A DNA stretch of 64,000 nt from Alphaproteobacteria bacterium (GCA_018823745.1 JAHJHR010000012.1:434001-498000); one strand, 5' to 3'. Positions 27,422 through 37,618 are shown, counted from the stretch's first letter. Notes: generated by a model from the letters alone, not told the origin. Made by a program: numbers and translations.

Positions 27422-28297
27422 ATGGGTCACAACCCTAATCCGTCCGATGGTGGCCAGACGAATCGCGTCCGCCCCACGCGTGTCGCGGGCGATACCGGCA
27501 AGGATATCGGCGAGCTGCGCAACGGCACCCTCGAAGTGCGGCTGTCAGCCACCCAGGCCGATATCGAGGCCGCCCAGGCGCTGCGCTATCGCGTCTTCTA
27601 TGACGAGATGCATGCCAAACCGACGCCCGAAATGGCCGCTGCCGGGCGTGATTTCGACAGTTTCGACGCGGTGGCCGATCATCTGATGGTAATCGACCAT
27701 GCGCTGGGTGACGGGCCGGAAGCGGTGGTCGGCACCTATCGGCTGATCCAGCGCGAGGCCGCGAACCGGCATGGTGGCTTCTACACAGCCGATGAATACG
27801 ACATTGCCAGGATCGTCGCCTGGCCCGGCCCGATCCTGGAACTGGGCCGGTCCTGCACCGATGCGCGCTATCGCAACCGCCCGACCATGCAGCTCCTGTG
27901 GAAAGGCATTGCCGCCTATGTCTTCCATCATGGCATCGAGCTGATGTTCGGCTGCGCCAGCCTGCCCGGCAATGATGTCGACGTGCTGGCCCCCGCGCTG
28001 TCCTATCTGCACCAGAACCATCTGGCGCCGCCGGAGCTGCGGCCGGTGGCCCTGCCTGATCTCTATACCGACATGAACCGGCTGCCCGCCGACCAGTATG
28101 ATGCCAAGCGGGTCCTGGCCGGTCTGCCGCCGCTGATCAAGGGCTATCTGCGCCTCGGCGGCTATGTCGGCGATGGCGCCGTGATCGACCGGCAGTTCAA
28201 CACCACCGATGTCTGCGTCATCGTGAAGACCGACCAGGTGACGGAAAGCTATTACCAGCATTACGCCCGATCGACGCGCGACGCCTGGGGCGAATAG
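27422..28297 (+). CDS. olsB: ornithine N-acyltransferase (OlsB, GNAT-like)
   Basis: A 291-residue acyl-ACP-using N-acyltransferase that makes lyso-ornithine lipid from ornithine and 3-hydroxyacyl-ACP. Family segments: EAAQALRYRVFYDEMHA, DFDSFDAVADHLMV, LELGRSCTDARYRNRPTMQ and GCASLPG. The first about 35 residues are polar and variable. It starts 21 bases after fur and ends 7 bases before olsA, so all three are probably co-transcribed. Confidence 0.9.
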   Translation: MGHNPNPSDGGQTNRVRPTRVAGDTGKDIGELRNGTLEVRLSATQADIEAAQALRYRVFYDEMHAKPTPEMAAAGRDFDSFDAVADHLMVIDHALGDGPEAVVGTYRLIQREAANRHGGFYTADEYDIARIVAWPGPILELGRSCTDARYRNRPTMQLLWKGIAAYVFHHGIELMFGCASLPGNDVDVLAPALSYLHQNHLAPPELRPVALPDLYTDMNRLPADQYDAKRVLAGLPPLIKGYLRLGGYVGDGAVIDRQFNTTDVCVIVKTDQVTESYYQHYARSTRDAWGE

Positions 28298-28304
28298 GTA
28301 GGCC

Positions 28305-29201
28305 ATGGCGACGATGCGCATGGGCAGCCCGCTGCTTGCCCTGACAAGGCTGGTGATCTACCTGTCCATCACCCTGCCGCTGATGCCGGTGCAGGCACTG
28401 GCCGTGGCGTTCAATATGCGGCTCGCGCGCAGCCTGCCGGTCTTCTACCACCGGCGCTGCCTGCCGATCCTGGGCTTCCAGGTCCAGACCGAGGGCGAGC
28501 GCACCACCGACCAGCCCGTTCTGTATGTCTGCAACCACACCTCCTATCTCGACATCATCGTCCTGGGGTCGCTGATCCCCGGCAGCTTCGTTGCCAAATC
28601 GGAGGTGAAATCCTGGCCGTTCTTCGGCTGGCTGGCGCAATTGCAGCGCACGGTCTTCGTCATCCGGCGCGGCAGCAAGGCCGGCAAGCAGCGTGACAGC
28701 ATCGCTGAGCGCCTGCAGGAGGGCGGCAATCTGGTGCTGTTCCCGGAAGGCACCAGCAATGACGGCAACCGCACCCTGCCCTTCAAGAGCGCCCTGTTCG
28801 CCGCCGCCGACACTCAGGTAAACGGCAAGAAGGTCAGCGTGCAGCCGATCTCGATCTCCTATGCCCGGCTGAACGGCATTCCGGTCGGCCGGACACTGCG
28901 GCCGCTTTTCGCCTGGTATGGCGACATGGATCTGGCACCGCATCTGTGGCGCGTGCTGGGGCTGGGTGCGGTAACGGTGGTGGTGCATTTCCACCCGCCG
29001 GTCACGCTGGATGATTTCGCCAGCCGCAAGGATATGGCGGAATACTGCCAGCGCCAGGTGGCCCTGGGCGTCGCCGCTGCCAATGCCGGCCGGACGATGA
29101 CTGCCCTGCCGGCACCGGGGGCGACACCGCCGGAAACGCCGCCCCAACCGCCTGCAGAGCCGCATGCCGAGGCCGGCACCGGCAGCAGTAAGGCCGCCTG
29201 A
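28305..29201 (+). CDS. olsA: 1-acylglycerol-3-phosphate / lyso-ornithine lipid O-acyltransferase
   Basis: A 298-residue PlsC-type acyltransferase with an N-terminal membrane helix, the HX4D motif (NHTSYLD) and the FPEGTSNDG motif. Next to olsB it most likely acts as OlsA, adding the second acyl chain to lyso-ornithine lipid, although some OlsA enzymes also acylate lysophosphatidate. The C-terminal 40 residues are Pro/Ala-rich and variable. Confidence 0.88.
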   Translation: MATMRMGSPLLALTRLVIYLSITLPLMPVQALAVAFNMRLARSLPVFYHRRCLPILGFQVQTEGERTTDQPVLYVCNHTSYLDIIVLGSLIPGSFVAKSEVKSWPFFGWLAQLQRTVFVIRRGSKAGKQRDSIAERLQEGGNLVLFPEGTSNDGNRTLPFKSALFAAADTQVNGKKVSVQPISISYARLNGIPVGRTLRPLFAWYGDMDLAPHLWRVLGLGAVTVVVHFHPPVTLDDFASRKDMAEYCQRQVALGVAAANAGRTMTALPAPGATPPETPPQPPAEPHAEAGTGSSKAA

Positions 29202-29231
29202 GGCAGAGCAGGCAAAGACCAAATGGAATCG

Positions 29232-29273
29232 GGGGGCTGGCGTTCCGCCCCCTCAGGCCCTAGATAAGGGCCT
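29232..29273 (+). other. hairpins between olsA and miaB
   Basis: Two adjacent perfect stems: GGGGGC with GCCCCC (29232-29237 and 29247-29252), and AGGCCCT with AGGGCCT (29255-29261 and 29267-29273). There is no T-run, so they look more like an mRNA-processing or stability element than a terminator. Confidence 0.4.
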
Positions 29274-29307
29274 TCGGAAATACCAGCGACACCGGTCGGG
29301 AAAATTC

Positions 29308-30681
29308 GTGGCAAAGAAGCTCTTTATCCGCACCTATGGCTGCCAGATGAACGTCTATGACTCCGCGCGGATGGCGGATGTCCTGGCGCCGCTGGGCTTT
29401 GAGCCGGCCGATGCGCCCGAGGGCGCCGATATGGTGATCGTCAATACCTGCCATATCCGCGAGAATGCCTCGGAGAAGACCTTCCACGAGCTTGGCCGGC
29501 TGCGCCAGATGAAGCAGCGCAAGGCAGCCGAAGGCGGCCAGATGGTGCTGGCCGTGGCCGGCTGCGTCGCCCAGGCGGAAGGGGCCGAGATCATGGCCCG
29601 CGCGCCCTTCGTCGACATGGTATTCGGCCCGCAGGCCTATCACCGCCTGCCGGAGATGGTGGCCCGCGCGACACGCAGCGCCGCAGGGCCGGGCGAACGC
29701 GGCGTGCTGGACACGGATTTCCCGGTCGAGAGCAAATTCGACCATCTGCCCGAAGAACAGAAGGTCGAGGGCGCCTCCGCCTTCCTGACGGTGCAGGAAG
29801 GCTGCGACAAATTCTGCACCTTCTGCGTCGTGCCCTATACGCGCGGCGCCGAATTCTGCCGCCCGGCCGACCAGATTCTCGCCGAGGCAAGCCGGCTGGT
29901 GCGCAGCGGCGCGGCGGAGATCACCCTACTGGGCCAGAATGTGAACGCCTATCAGGCCGACGGGCCGGACGGCAAGACCTGGGGCCTGGGCCGCCTGATC
30001 CGCGCGCTGGCGGAAATCGACGGGCTGGCGCGGCTGCGCTACACCACCTCGCATCCGCGCGACATGGATGACGATCTGATCGCTGCCCATGGCGAGGTGC
30101 CGGCGCTGATGCCCTATCTGCATCTGCCGGTGCAATCCGGGTCCGACCGCATCCTGGAGGCGATGAACCGTAAGCATAAGGCGGCGGATTACCTGCGCCT
30201 GGTCGAGCGGCTGCGCGCGGCGCGCCCGGATCTGGCGCTGTCCTCCGATTTCATCGTCGGCTTCCCCGGTGAAAGCGATGCCGATTTCGAGGCGACGCTC
30301 TCCCTGGTGCGCGCCGTCGGCTACGCCCAGGCCTTCTCCTTCAAATACAGCGCCCGGCCGGGCACGCCGGCCAGCCTGCTGGAACTGCAGCTCGACGATA
30401 CGGTGAAATCCGACCGGCTGCACGCCTTGCAGGCGCTGCTCAGTGAGCAGCAGACCGCCTTCAACAGCTCGATGACTGGCCGCACTCTGCCGGTGCTGGT
30501 CGAGAAGACCGGCAAATTCCCGGGCCAGCTGATCGGCAAGAGCCCCTATCTGCAATCGGTCGTGATCCAGGGCAATCCACGGCTGATTGGCACCATCGTG
30601 CCGGTTGTTATCGAGGCCGGCCACGCCAACAGCCTGGCCGGCACTGTACAGATTGCACCGGAGATGGAGGGGGCGGCTTGA
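29308..30681 (+). CDS. miaB: tRNA-2-methylthio-N6-dimethylallyladenosine synthase
   Basis: A 457-residue methylthiotransferase that adds the 2-methylthio group to i6A37. It has the N-terminal MTTase domain ([13 protein letters not shown]), the radical SAM triad in [10 protein letters not shown] (near residue 165) and a C-terminal TRAM domain ([21 protein letters not shown]). The GTG at 29308 starts directly before AKKLFIRT; an in-frame extension would overlap olsA. It overlaps the next gene by TTGA. Confidence 0.97.
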   Translation: MAKKLFIRTYGCQMNVYDSARMADVLAPLGFEPADAPEGADMVIVNTCHIRENASEKTFHELGRLRQMKQRKAAEGGQMVLAVAGCVAQAEGAEIMARAPFVDMVFGPQAYHRLPEMVARATRSAAGPGERGVLDTDFPVESKFDHLPEEQKVEGASAFLTVQEGCDKFCTFCVVPYTRGAEFCRPADQILAEASRLVRSGAAEITLLGQNVNAYQADGPDGKTWGLGRLIRALAEIDGLARLRYTTSHPRDMDDDLIAAHGEVPALMPYLHLPVQSGSDRILEAMNRKHKAADYLRLVERLRAARPDLALSSDFIVGFPGESDADFEATLSLVRAVGYAQAFSFKYSARPGTPASLLELQLDDTVKSDRLHALQALLSEQQTAFNSSMTGRTLPVLVEKTGKFPGQLIGKSPYLQSVVIQGNPRLIGTIVPVVIEAGHANSLAGTVQIAPEMEGAA

Positions 30682-31718
30682 GCCAGACCGATCTGCTGCC
30701 GACGCCGATCCATCTGAAGTTCGATGACCCCAGCCTGTTGCCGCTTCTGTTCGGCGACCATGACCGCAATCTGGTCCGCCTGGAGCAGAAGCTGGATGTC
30801 GCCATCACCTATCGCGGCGACCTGATCTCCATCGATGGCGGCATCGAAAACGCCAATACCGCCCGTGCGATTATCGAGGCGCTGGCCGTGCGCCTGGGCC
30901 AGTCGGGAAGCAAATCCGGCACGAAGCGGGGCGCCAGGCCAGTGACCGAGATCGCCCTGGCCGATATCGACAGCGCCGTGAATTTCGCCCTGCATGGCCC
31001 GGCCGAAGCCACATTTCTGGCCGCCGATGCCCAGACCCTGCCGACCTGGAAGCGCGCCATCTCGCCGCGCTCGCCGACGCAGTCGCTCTATCTCGACGCG
31101 CTGCAGACCAATGAGCTGGTCTTCGGCATGGGGCCGGCCGGCACCGGCAAGACCTATCTCGCCGTTGCCATGGCGGTCTGGATGCTGAAGCAGCGCCGGG
31201 TTGACCGCCTGATCCTGTCGCGCCCGGCGGTGGAGGCGGGCGAGCGCCTCGGCTTCCTGCCCGGCGATCTGAAGGAAAAGATCGATCCCTATCTGCGCCC
31301 GCTCTATGACGCGCTCTACGATATGATGCCGGGCGACCAGGTGGAAAAGCGCCTCGAATCCGGGGAAATTGAGGTGGCGCCGCTCGCCTTCATGCGTGGC
31401 CGCACGCTCGCCAATGCCTTCGTCATCCTGGACGAGGCGCAGAACACCACGCCGACCCAGATGAAGATGTTCCTGACCCGGTTGGGCGAGAACAGCCGCA
31501 TGGCGATCACCGGGGATCTGACCCAGACCGATTTGCCGCTGGGCGCTAAATCCGGCCTGCGCGACGCGGTCGAGACGCTGGACGGCGTGCCCGGCATCGA
31601 ATTCGTGCATTTCAATCACAAGGATGTGGTGCGCCACCCGCTGGTCACCCGCATCGTGCAGGCCTATGACCATCGCGACCGGCCCCTCCTGCCGGGCGGC
31701 GAGACGGATAAATCATGA
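30678..31718 (+). CDS. phoH: PhoH-like ATPase
   Basis: A 346-residue PhoH/YbeZ protein: a short KH-like N-terminal domain, then a P-loop helicase-like core with Walker A GPAGTGKT (near residue 154) and Walker [10 protein letters not shown]. YbeZ works with the RNase YbeY in rRNA maturation, and the ybeY gene follows with an ATGA overlap. It starts at a TTG overlapping the miaB stop. Confidence 0.95.
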   Translation: MSQTDLLPTPIHLKFDDPSLLPLLFGDHDRNLVRLEQKLDVAITYRGDLISIDGGIENANTARAIIEALAVRLGQSGSKSGTKRGARPVTEIALADIDSAVNFALHGPAEATFLAADAQTLPTWKRAISPRSPTQSLYLDALQTNELVFGMGPAGTGKTYLAVAMAVWMLKQRRVDRLILSRPAVEAGERLGFLPGDLKEKIDPYLRPLYDALYDMMPGDQVEKRLESGEIEVAPLAFMRGRTLANAFVILDEAQNTTPTQMKMFLTRLGENSRMAITGDLTQTDLPLGAKSGLRDAVETLDGVPGIEFVHFNHKDVVRHPLVTRIVQAYDHRDRPLLPGGETDKS

Positions 31719-32242
31719 CCGAGGCCGATCTGGATCTCGACATTGCGGTCGATGACGCCGATCCGCGCTGGGTGAAGGCCCTTCCGGATATAACCGCTTT
31801 GGCCGAACGCGCCATTGGTGCGGCACTGGCCGGCCGCATCGAGGGACCCGCGGAGCTGGCGGTCCGGCTGACCGATGATGCCGAGCTTCAGGCGCTGAAC
31901 CGGCAATATCGCGGCCAGGACAAGCCGACCAATGTCTTGTCCTTTCCCGCCGATGACTCCGATCATTTCGAAGGCGAACCGAAACCGCTGGGCGATATCG
32001 CTCTGGCCTATGAGACGGTGGTGCGGGAAGCCAGTGAACAGGGCAAGACCCTGTCCGACCACACGCTTCATCTGATCGTGCATGGCAGCCTGCATCTGTT
32101 AGGCTATGATCACGAGGTCGAAAGCGAAGCCACCCGCATGGAAGCGCTTGAGATTCAGATTTTAGGCGGGCTCGGCATTGCCGATCCCTATCAGCCCGAT
32201 TCCGGCGCCTCCGGGCCGGACGGGCTTCAACAGGAGGCATAG
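31715..32242 (+). CDS. ybeY: endoribonuclease YbeY
   Basis: A 175-residue metal-dependent endoribonuclease needed for 16S rRNA 3' maturation and ribosome quality control. The UPF0054 zinc motif H-x3-H-x5-H is visible in HLIVHGSLHLLGYDHE. NRQYRGQDKPTNVLSFP is the other conserved block. It is coupled to phoH by a 4-base overlap. Confidence 0.97.
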   Translation: MTEADLDLDIAVDDADPRWVKALPDITALAERAIGAALAGRIEGPAELAVRLTDDAELQALNRQYRGQDKPTNVLSFPADDSDHFEGEPKPLGDIALAYETVVREASEQGKTLSDHTLHLIVHGSLHLLGYDHEVESEATRMEALEIQILGGLGIADPYQPDSGASGPDGLQQEA

Positions 32243-32255
32243 CGCCGACGCGACG

Positions 32256-33194
32256 ATGAGCGAGGCATCCAGTAGTCCGCCCCGGCTAGACGGGGCATCC
32301 GAAGATCCATCGATATGGGGGCGTATCGCCGGCCTGTTCCGCCTGAAGCGCAAACCGCGCAATGGCGAGGCGACGATGCGCGACACCATCGAAGGGCTGA
32401 TCGAGGGCAATGGTGGTCAGGAGACCGCCATAGGTCCCGATGAACGCCAGCTGATCACCAACATCATTGAACTGCGCGAGATCACCGCCGTCGATGTCAT
32501 GGTGCCGCGCGCCGATATCATTGCCGTCTCCGAGGACACCTCACTGGGCGATCTGGTGAAGGAGATGACCAAGGCGGCGCATTCGCGCATGCCGGTCTAT
32601 CGCGAGACGCTCGATGATGTCGTCGGCATGGTCCACATCAAGGACGTGATGCAGTATTGGGGCGCCACCAAACAGGTCGCGCTGAAAAGCCTGCTGCGCA
32701 AGGTCATGTTCGTCTCGCCCTCGATGCGCGCGCTGGATCTGCTACTGCAGATGCGCGCCGCGCGCACCCATCTGGCGCTGGTCGTCGATGAATTCGGCGG
32801 CATTGACGGGCTGATCACCATCGAGGACCTGGTCGAGCAGATCGTCGGCGAGATCGATGACGAGCACGACATCGTCGAAGGCCCGAAAATCGTCGAGCAT
32901 GTCGATGCCGATGGCGCACGCTGGCTGCTGGCCGATGCGCGGGCGACCGTCGAGGAGTTCGAAGAGGTGGTCGGCGAGGTGCTGGAAGAGGATGAGCGCG
33001 AGGAGACCGACACGCTGGGCGGCCTCGTCTTCATGCTGGCCGGCCGCGTCCCGGCCCGGGGCGAGGTGGTGCGCCACGAAACCGGCATCGAATTCGAAGT
33101 GACGGATGTCGATCCGCGCCGCATCAAGCGGCTGCGCGTGCGTAACCTGCCCCAGAGCGAACAGGCGACCGCCCCCGAAGACACCGGCGCATGA
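32256..33194 (+). CDS. corC: CorC/HlyC-family CBS-domain protein
   Basis: A 312-residue soluble protein: two CBS domains (TAVDVMVPRADIIAV to LVVDEFGGIDGLIT) and a C-terminal CorC/HlyC transporter-associated domain (GLVFMLAGRVPARGEVV). There are no membrane helices, so it is the short YbeX/CorC form next to lnt rather than a full magnesium exporter. Magnesium/cobalt homeostasis or ribosome-linked roles have been proposed. The ATG at 32256 was chosen; upstream codons overlap ybeY. Confidence 0.9.
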   Translation: MSEASSSPPRLDGASEDPSIWGRIAGLFRLKRKPRNGEATMRDTIEGLIEGNGGQETAIGPDERQLITNIIELREITAVDVMVPRADIIAVSEDTSLGDLVKEMTKAAHSRMPVYRETLDDVVGMVHIKDVMQYWGATKQVALKSLLRKVMFVSPSMRALDLLLQMRAARTHLALVVDEFGGIDGLITIEDLVEQIVGEIDDEHDIVEGPKIVEHVDADGARWLLADARATVEEFEEVVGEVLEEDEREETDTLGGLVFMLAGRVPARGEVVRHETGIEFEVTDVDPRRIKRLRVRNLPQSEQATAPEDTGA

Positions 33195-33198
33195 CACC

Positions 33199-34767
33199 GT
33201 GAGCGGCTTTTTTGGGAAGGATTGGGCCCAGTTGAACCGGCTGGCGGAGCGCACCTCCGCCTTGACCGGCCGCCGGCGCTATGGCCTGGCGTTCGTCCTG
33301 GGTATCGGCGCGGCACTGGCGCTGCCGCCCTTTTATGTGCTGCCGCTGCTTATCGTCAGCATCACCGGGCTGATATGGCAGATCGAAGGCGCTGCCACCA
33401 AGCGGCAGGCCTTCGCGCTGGGCTGGTGCTTTGGCTTCGGCTTCTTCGTTGCTGGGCTGTACTGGATCGCCAATGCGCTGCTGGTCGACAGCGCGCGTTT
33501 CTGGTGGATGGTGCCGCTGGCCGCTGCCGGCCTGCCGGCCCTGCTGGCGCTGTTCATCGCTTTGGTTACGCTGGCGCTGCATCTGCTGCGGCTGCGCGGG
33601 CTGGCGCTGGCGCTGGCCTTCGCTGTCGCCTGGACCGTCGCGGAGTGGCTGCGTGGCCATATCCTGACCGGCTTTCCCTGGAACCTGCTGGGCTATGGCT
33701 GGGCACCGCTGACGGCGATGCTGCAGATCACCGCCTATATCGGTATTTACGGACTGAGCCTGCTGACGGTGCTGGCCGCCGCCCTGCCGGCCAGCCGCAG
33801 TCGCCCGGCCATCGCCGGCGGCTTTGCGCTGCTGCTGGCGGTCGGGGGCTTCGGCGCCGTCCGGCTGGCCGGCGCGCCGGCGCTCGACGATCCGGCCGCC
33901 CAGGTGCCCGGCGTGCTGCTGCGCCTGGTCCAGCCGAATATTCCGCAAAAGGAAAAATGGGACGGCGACCGGCGCGAGGCGCATCTGCGCACTCATCTGG
34001 CGATGTCAGCCGAAGACCGGGGCACGAAACCGACCCATATCCTCTGGTCGGAAACCGCCATCGCCTATCTGCTGAGCGAGGATGTCCACGCCCGCGCCCT
34101 GATCGGCGAGGTCGCCCCGTCCGGCGGCGCAGTGCTGACCGGCGGCATCCGCATCGACCGGCGGGTCGGCCCGACGCCACATTTCTGGAACAGTTTCTAC
34201 GCCATCGGCCCGGGCGGCACGATCCCGGCCACCTATGACAAGGCGCATCTGGTGCCGTTCGGCGAATATGTGCCGCTGCGCAGCATCTTCGGCTTCATGC
34301 CGGCCGTTGCCAGCAGCCTGGATTTCCGCGACGGCCCCGGCCCGCAGACATTGGCCATTCCCGGCCTGCCGCCGGTCAGCCCGCTGATCTGCTACGAGGT
34401 CATCTTCCCCGGCGCCGTCACCGATCCGGCGGAGCGTCCGGCCTGGATGCTCAATGTCACCAATGACGGCTGGTATGGCTACAGCAGCGGTCCGTTCCAG
34501 CATTTCCAGATCGCCCGGCTGCGGGCGGTGGAGGAAGGGCTGCCGCTGGTGCGGGTCGCCAATACCGGGATTTCCGGGATCGTCGATGGCTATGGCCGGG
34601 TCACGGCCCGCCTCGGCCTTGAGCAAAAGGGCGTGCTCGACGCACCGCTGCCCAAAGCTTTGGATGCCGCCACCTTCTATGCCAGATGGCGCGATCTGCC
34701 GCTGGCCGCCCTGCTGGCTTTGCTGCTCGCTGTCACAATTGTCATCGGCAGGCGACGGACAAGGTGA
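33199..34767 (+). CDS. lnt: apolipoprotein N-acyltransferase
   Basis: A 522-residue inner-membrane enzyme that N-acylates the lipoprotein Cys. Six or so N-terminal membrane helices precede a nitrilase-like domain with the triad Glu (WSETAI), Lys (YDKAHLVPFGEYVP) and Cys (LICYEVIFP). A final helix is at the C terminus. The start is a GTG 4 bases after corC; the longer in-frame version would overlap corC coding sequence. Confidence 0.95.
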   Translation: MSGFFGKDWAQLNRLAERTSALTGRRRYGLAFVLGIGAALALPPFYVLPLLIVSITGLIWQIEGAATKRQAFALGWCFGFGFFVAGLYWIANALLVDSARFWWMVPLAAAGLPALLALFIALVTLALHLLRLRGLALALAFAVAWTVAEWLRGHILTGFPWNLLGYGWAPLTAMLQITAYIGIYGLSLLTVLAAALPASRSRPAIAGGFALLLAVGGFGAVRLAGAPALDDPAAQVPGVLLRLVQPNIPQKEKWDGDRREAHLRTHLAMSAEDRGTKPTHILWSETAIAYLLSEDVHARALIGEVAPSGGAVLTGGIRIDRRVGPTPHFWNSFYAIGPGGTIPATYDKAHLVPFGEYVPLRSIFGFMPAVASSLDFRDGPGPQTLAIPGLPPVSPLICYEVIFPGAVTDPAERPAWMLNVTNDGWYGYSSGPFQHFQIARLRAVEEGLPLVRVANTGISGIVDGYGRVTARLGLEQKGVLDAPLPKALDAATFYARWRDLPLAALLALLLAVTIVIGRRRTR

Positions 34768-34795
34768 TATGATTCTGAAGGGCGTGCATCCTTGG

Positions 34796-34824
34796 TTGAC
34801 GACATACCAATGTATGGTTAATTA
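34796..34824 (+). promoter_or_regulatory. promoter with operator-like dyad before the HTH regulator gene
   Basis: TTGACG (34796-34801), a 17-base spacer and TAATTA (34819-34824). Inside the spacer, CATAC (34803-34807) and GTATG (34812-34816) form a perfect dyad around CAAT. A repressor bound there would block polymerase, so self-regulation by the downstream HTH protein is plausible. Confidence 0.6.
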
Positions 34825-34874
34825 ACGTACTGACCGCATCGCATTCGCACGAGCAATCATCAGAAATATAAACG

Positions 34875-35345
34875 ATGGCATTGACGGGACGGGGCCGGCG
34901 CAAAGCCGAGGGTGCAGGACGAACCGGAAAACCAAATCCGGTCGATGTGCATGTTGGTGGCCGTGTCCGCCTGCGGCGAACACTTCTGGGCATGAGCCAG
35001 GAGAAGCTCGGCGAGGGGCTGGGACTGACTTTCCAGCAAGTGCAGAAATATGAGCGCGGTGCCAACCGCATCGGTGCCAGCCGGCTGTATGATCTGAGCC
35101 GCGTGCTCGACGTGCCGGTCTCCTTCTTCTTCGACGACATGTCGAGCGAGACCAGCGGCCAGTCGCCGCGGCGCGCCCCGGCTCTGGCGGAGAATACCGC
35201 CCCCAGCTATGAGGCCGACCCGATGGCCAAGCGCGAGACGCTGGAACTGGTGCGGGCCTATTACAAGGTCACCGACCCGACCGTGCGCAAGCGCCTGTTC
35301 GAGCTGGCCAAGGCGCTGGCCAGCAATACCGAACCGAAGGCCTGA
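34875..35345 (+). CDS. XRE-family helix-turn-helix regulator
   Basis: A 156-residue regulator with one Cro/CI-type HTH (about residues 30-85; MSQEKLGEGLGLTFQQVQKYERG) followed by a helical tail ending ELVRAYYKVTDPTVRKRLFELAKALA. This is the alphaproteobacterial type typified by Sinorhizobium SMc00117/PraR, placed between lnt and metK. It has its own promoter with an internal dyad. Target genes cannot be read from sequence. Confidence 0.88.
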   Translation: MALTGRGRRKAEGAGRTGKPNPVDVHVGGRVRLRRTLLGMSQEKLGEGLGLTFQQVQKYERGANRIGASRLYDLSRVLDVPVSFFFDDMSSETSGQSPRRAPALAENTAPSYEADPMAKRETLELVRAYYKVTDPTVRKRLFELAKALASNTEPKA

Positions 35346-35381
35346 CGCGGCCCTTCCCCTGAATTTCCTTGACCCTCCCGG

Positions 35382-35409
35382 AAAAGCTTGCGAGTAGTCG
35401 CTGCTTTTT
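35382..35409 (+). terminator. intrinsic terminator after the HTH regulator
   Basis: AAAAGC (35382-35387) pairs with GCTTTT (35403-35408), enclosing GCGA/TCGC (35390-35393 with 35398-35401) and a GTAG loop. A T-run follows. An outer CCCGGAA/TTCCGGG pair (35377-35383, 35413-35419) could form instead. Confidence 0.6.
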
Positions 35410-35492
35410 GCCTTCCGGGCGGCATTTCCAATCGACGCATCGATGACCGGCTCCAGACGAGCGGTCAGGAAATACCGTGCCTGTTCCGGCGA

Positions 35493-35522
35493 TTGACAAT
35501 CGGCCCGCAAGGGTCATTTAGA
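35493..35522 (+). promoter_or_regulatory. promoter of metK
   Basis: TTGACA (35493-35498), an 18-base spacer and TTTAGA (35517-35522). The leader of about 60 bases contains a CCGGC/GCCGG hairpin (35539-35553). I could not match the leader to any S-adenosylmethionine riboswitch class. Confidence 0.55.
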
Positions 35523-35586
35523 GCACTTCCCTGCCGCGCCGGCCTGATGCCGGAAGAACGGTGGGCAACAGCATACGGGGGCGAGC

Positions 35587-36753
35587 GTGCCGCAGAAAAG
35601 CTATCTGTTCACCAGTGAATCAGTTTCCGAAGGTCATCCGGACAAGGTCTGCGACCGCGTTTCCGACACCATTGTCGATCTGTATCTGGGCGCCGATCCG
35701 GAATCCCGCATCGCGGTCGAGACCCTGGCGACCACGAACCGTATTGTGCTGGCCGGCGAGGTACGCGGCCCCGACAATATCGGCCCGGACGAGCTGATCG
35801 AGGCTGCCCGCCGCGCCGTGCGCGAGATCGGCTATGAACAGCGCGGCTTCCACTGGAAGACCATGGAGGTCACCTGCCTGGTGCATGAGCAGTCGGCCGA
35901 CATTGCCATGGGCGTCGACGCCGCCGGCAACAAGGACGAGGGCGCGGGCGACCAGGGCATCATGTTTGGCTATGCCTGCCGCGAAACCGATGTGCTGATG
36001 CCGGCGCCGATCCATTATTCGCACGCCATCCTGCATTCGCTGGCCGCCGCCCGTCATGCCGAGAAGGATAGCCCGCTCGGTCCGGACGCGAAAAGCCAGG
36101 TGACCCTGCAATACGAGAACGGCAAGCCGGTGCGCGCCACCTCCATCGTGGTGTCGACCCAGCATGCCGACCATCTGGAACAGGCCGAAGTGCGCGAGAT
36201 CGTGCGCCCGCATGTGCTGAAGGTGCTGCCGGAAGGCTGGATGTGCCCGGAGACCGAGTTCTATGTGAACCCGACCGGCCGGTTCGTCATTGGCGGCCCG
36301 GACGGCGATGCCGGACTGACCGGTCGCAAGATCATCGTTGATACCTACGGCGGTGCTGCCCCGCATGGCGGCGGCGCCTTCTCCGGCAAGGACCCCACCA
36401 AGGTCGACCGCTCGGCCGCCTATGCCTGCCGCTATCTGGCGAAGAATGTGGTCGCCGCCGGCCTGGCCGACAAATGCACCATCCAGGTGTCCTATGCCAT
36501 CGGCGTGTCCAAGCCGCTGTCGGTCTATGTCGAGACCCATGGCACCGGCCAGGTGGACGAGGACAAGCTGTCCGCCGTGCTGCAGGAGATGGTCAATCTG
36601 AGCCCGCGCGGCATTCGAGAGCATCTGAAGCTGAACCAGGCGATCTATGCCCGCACCTCCGCCTATGGCCATTTCGGCCGGGCGCCGGAGGCGGATGGCG
36701 GCTTCTCCTGGGAGCGGACCGATCTGGCTGATGCGCTGAAGCGCGCCTTCTAG
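35587..36753 (+). CDS. metK: S-adenosylmethionine synthase
   Basis: A 388-residue methionine adenosyltransferase. Landmarks: [20 protein letters not shown] at the N terminus, the ATP loop [22 protein letters not shown], and [19 protein letters not shown]. It makes S-adenosylmethionine from methionine and ATP, which feeds the several methyl- and radical-SAM enzymes encoded here (miaB, trmB, rsmI, hemW). The start is a GTG. It is followed by trmB, as in many relatives. Confidence 0.98.
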   Translation: MPQKSYLFTSESVSEGHPDKVCDRVSDTIVDLYLGADPESRIAVETLATTNRIVLAGEVRGPDNIGPDELIEAARRAVREIGYEQRGFHWKTMEVTCLVHEQSADIAMGVDAAGNKDEGAGDQGIMFGYACRETDVLMPAPIHYSHAILHSLAAARHAEKDSPLGPDAKSQVTLQYENGKPVRATSIVVSTQHADHLEQAEVREIVRPHVLKVLPEGWMCPETEFYVNPTGRFVIGGPDGDAGLTGRKIIVDTYGGAAPHGGGAFSGKDPTKVDRSAAYACRYLAKNVVAAGLADKCTIQVSYAIGVSKPLSVYVETHGTGQVDEDKLSAVLQEMVNLSPRGIREHLKLNQAIYARTSAYGHFGRAPEADGGFSWERTDLADALKRAF

Positions 36754-36768
36754 GCGCGTTTCCTTCTG

Positions 36769-37500
36769 ATGACACCGGCAGATGACGGTCGCGACGAGAG
36801 AAGCGACGCCGAGCCCCCGCGCAAATTCTACGGCCGGCGCCGCGGGCGCCGGCTGCGGCCCTGGCGTGAGGAGCTTTACGATCACGCCCTGCCCCGGCAT
36901 CGGCTGACCCTGCCGGAAGACCCCCGGCAGCCGCTCGACCCGGCGGCGCTTTTCGACCGGCCGTCCAGCCGGCTGTGGATCGAGGTCGGCTTCGGCGGCG
37001 GCGAGCATCTGGCCGCCCAGGCCAAGGCCCGACCCGATGTCGATTTCATCGGCTTCGAGCCCTTCGTGAATGGCGTGGCCAGCCTGCTGCGCTATCTGGA
37101 GGAGGAGCGGATCGGCAATGTCCGCATCCACCCCGATGATGCACGGCCGGTGCTGGAGCGGCTGCCCGAGGCCTCGGTCGACCGGTTCTTCCTGCTTTTT
37201 GCCGATCCCTGGCCGAAGAAGCGGCATCATTTCCGCCGCTTCATCCAGCCAGAGAGCCTCGCCGTCCTGTCCCGCCTGCTAGGCGACGGGGCCGAACTGC
37301 GCATCGCCAGCGACGATATGGGGCTGGTGCGCTGGATGCTGGCCCATCTGACCGATCACCCGGATTTCGACTGGCAGGCGCGTCGGCCCGCCGACTGGCG
37401 CATCCGCCCCGCCGATGCCATCGAAACCCGCTATGAAGCCAAGGCCCTGGCCGAAGGCCGCAAGCCAGCCTATCTGACGTTTCGCCGCCGGCCGCGCTGA
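36769..37500 (+). CDS. trmB: tRNA (guanine-N7-)-methyltransferase
   Basis: A 243-residue SAM methyltransferase making m7G46 in tRNA. The SAM loop is VGFGGGEHL, and FADPWPKKRHHFRRF is the diagnostic TrmB motif. The basic N terminus (FYGRRRGRRLRP) is normal for the family. It starts 15 bases after metK, whose product supplies its methyl donor. Confidence 0.96.
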   Translation: MTPADDGRDERSDAEPPRKFYGRRRGRRLRPWREELYDHALPRHRLTLPEDPRQPLDPAALFDRPSSRLWIEVGFGGGEHLAAQAKARPDVDFIGFEPFVNGVASLLRYLEEERIGNVRIHPDDARPVLERLPEASVDRFFLLFADPWPKKRHHFRRFIQPESLAVLSRLLGDGAELRIASDDMGLVRWMLAHLTDHPDFDWQARRPADWRIRPADAIETRYEAKALAEGRKPAYLTFRRRPR

Positions 37501-37548
37501 TCGATTCCTGACGGTGGTCCGCTATCCGGCGGTTCCCCTAATCAAACC

Positions 37549-37576
37549 TTGAAGCGCCGGGGCGAATCGGTATATA
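37549..37576 (+). promoter_or_regulatory. promoter of the rimP-nusA-infB operon
   Basis: TTGAAG (37549-37554), a 16-base spacer and TATATA (37571-37576). Transcription would begin near 37583, giving a leader of about 113 bases that contains the terminator-like hairpin at 37619. Confidence 0.55.
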
Positions 37577-37618
37577 CACCCTATCCCCTAAGTAGGTGAT
37601 AAGTTGCGGATTGTATGT

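Noticed and set aside
35346-35586. S-adenosylmethionine riboswitch upstream of metK
   Set aside because: The gap holds a terminator, a promoter and a small hairpin, but I could not align it to SAM-I, SAM-II or SAM/SAH consensus features. A covariance search would decide.
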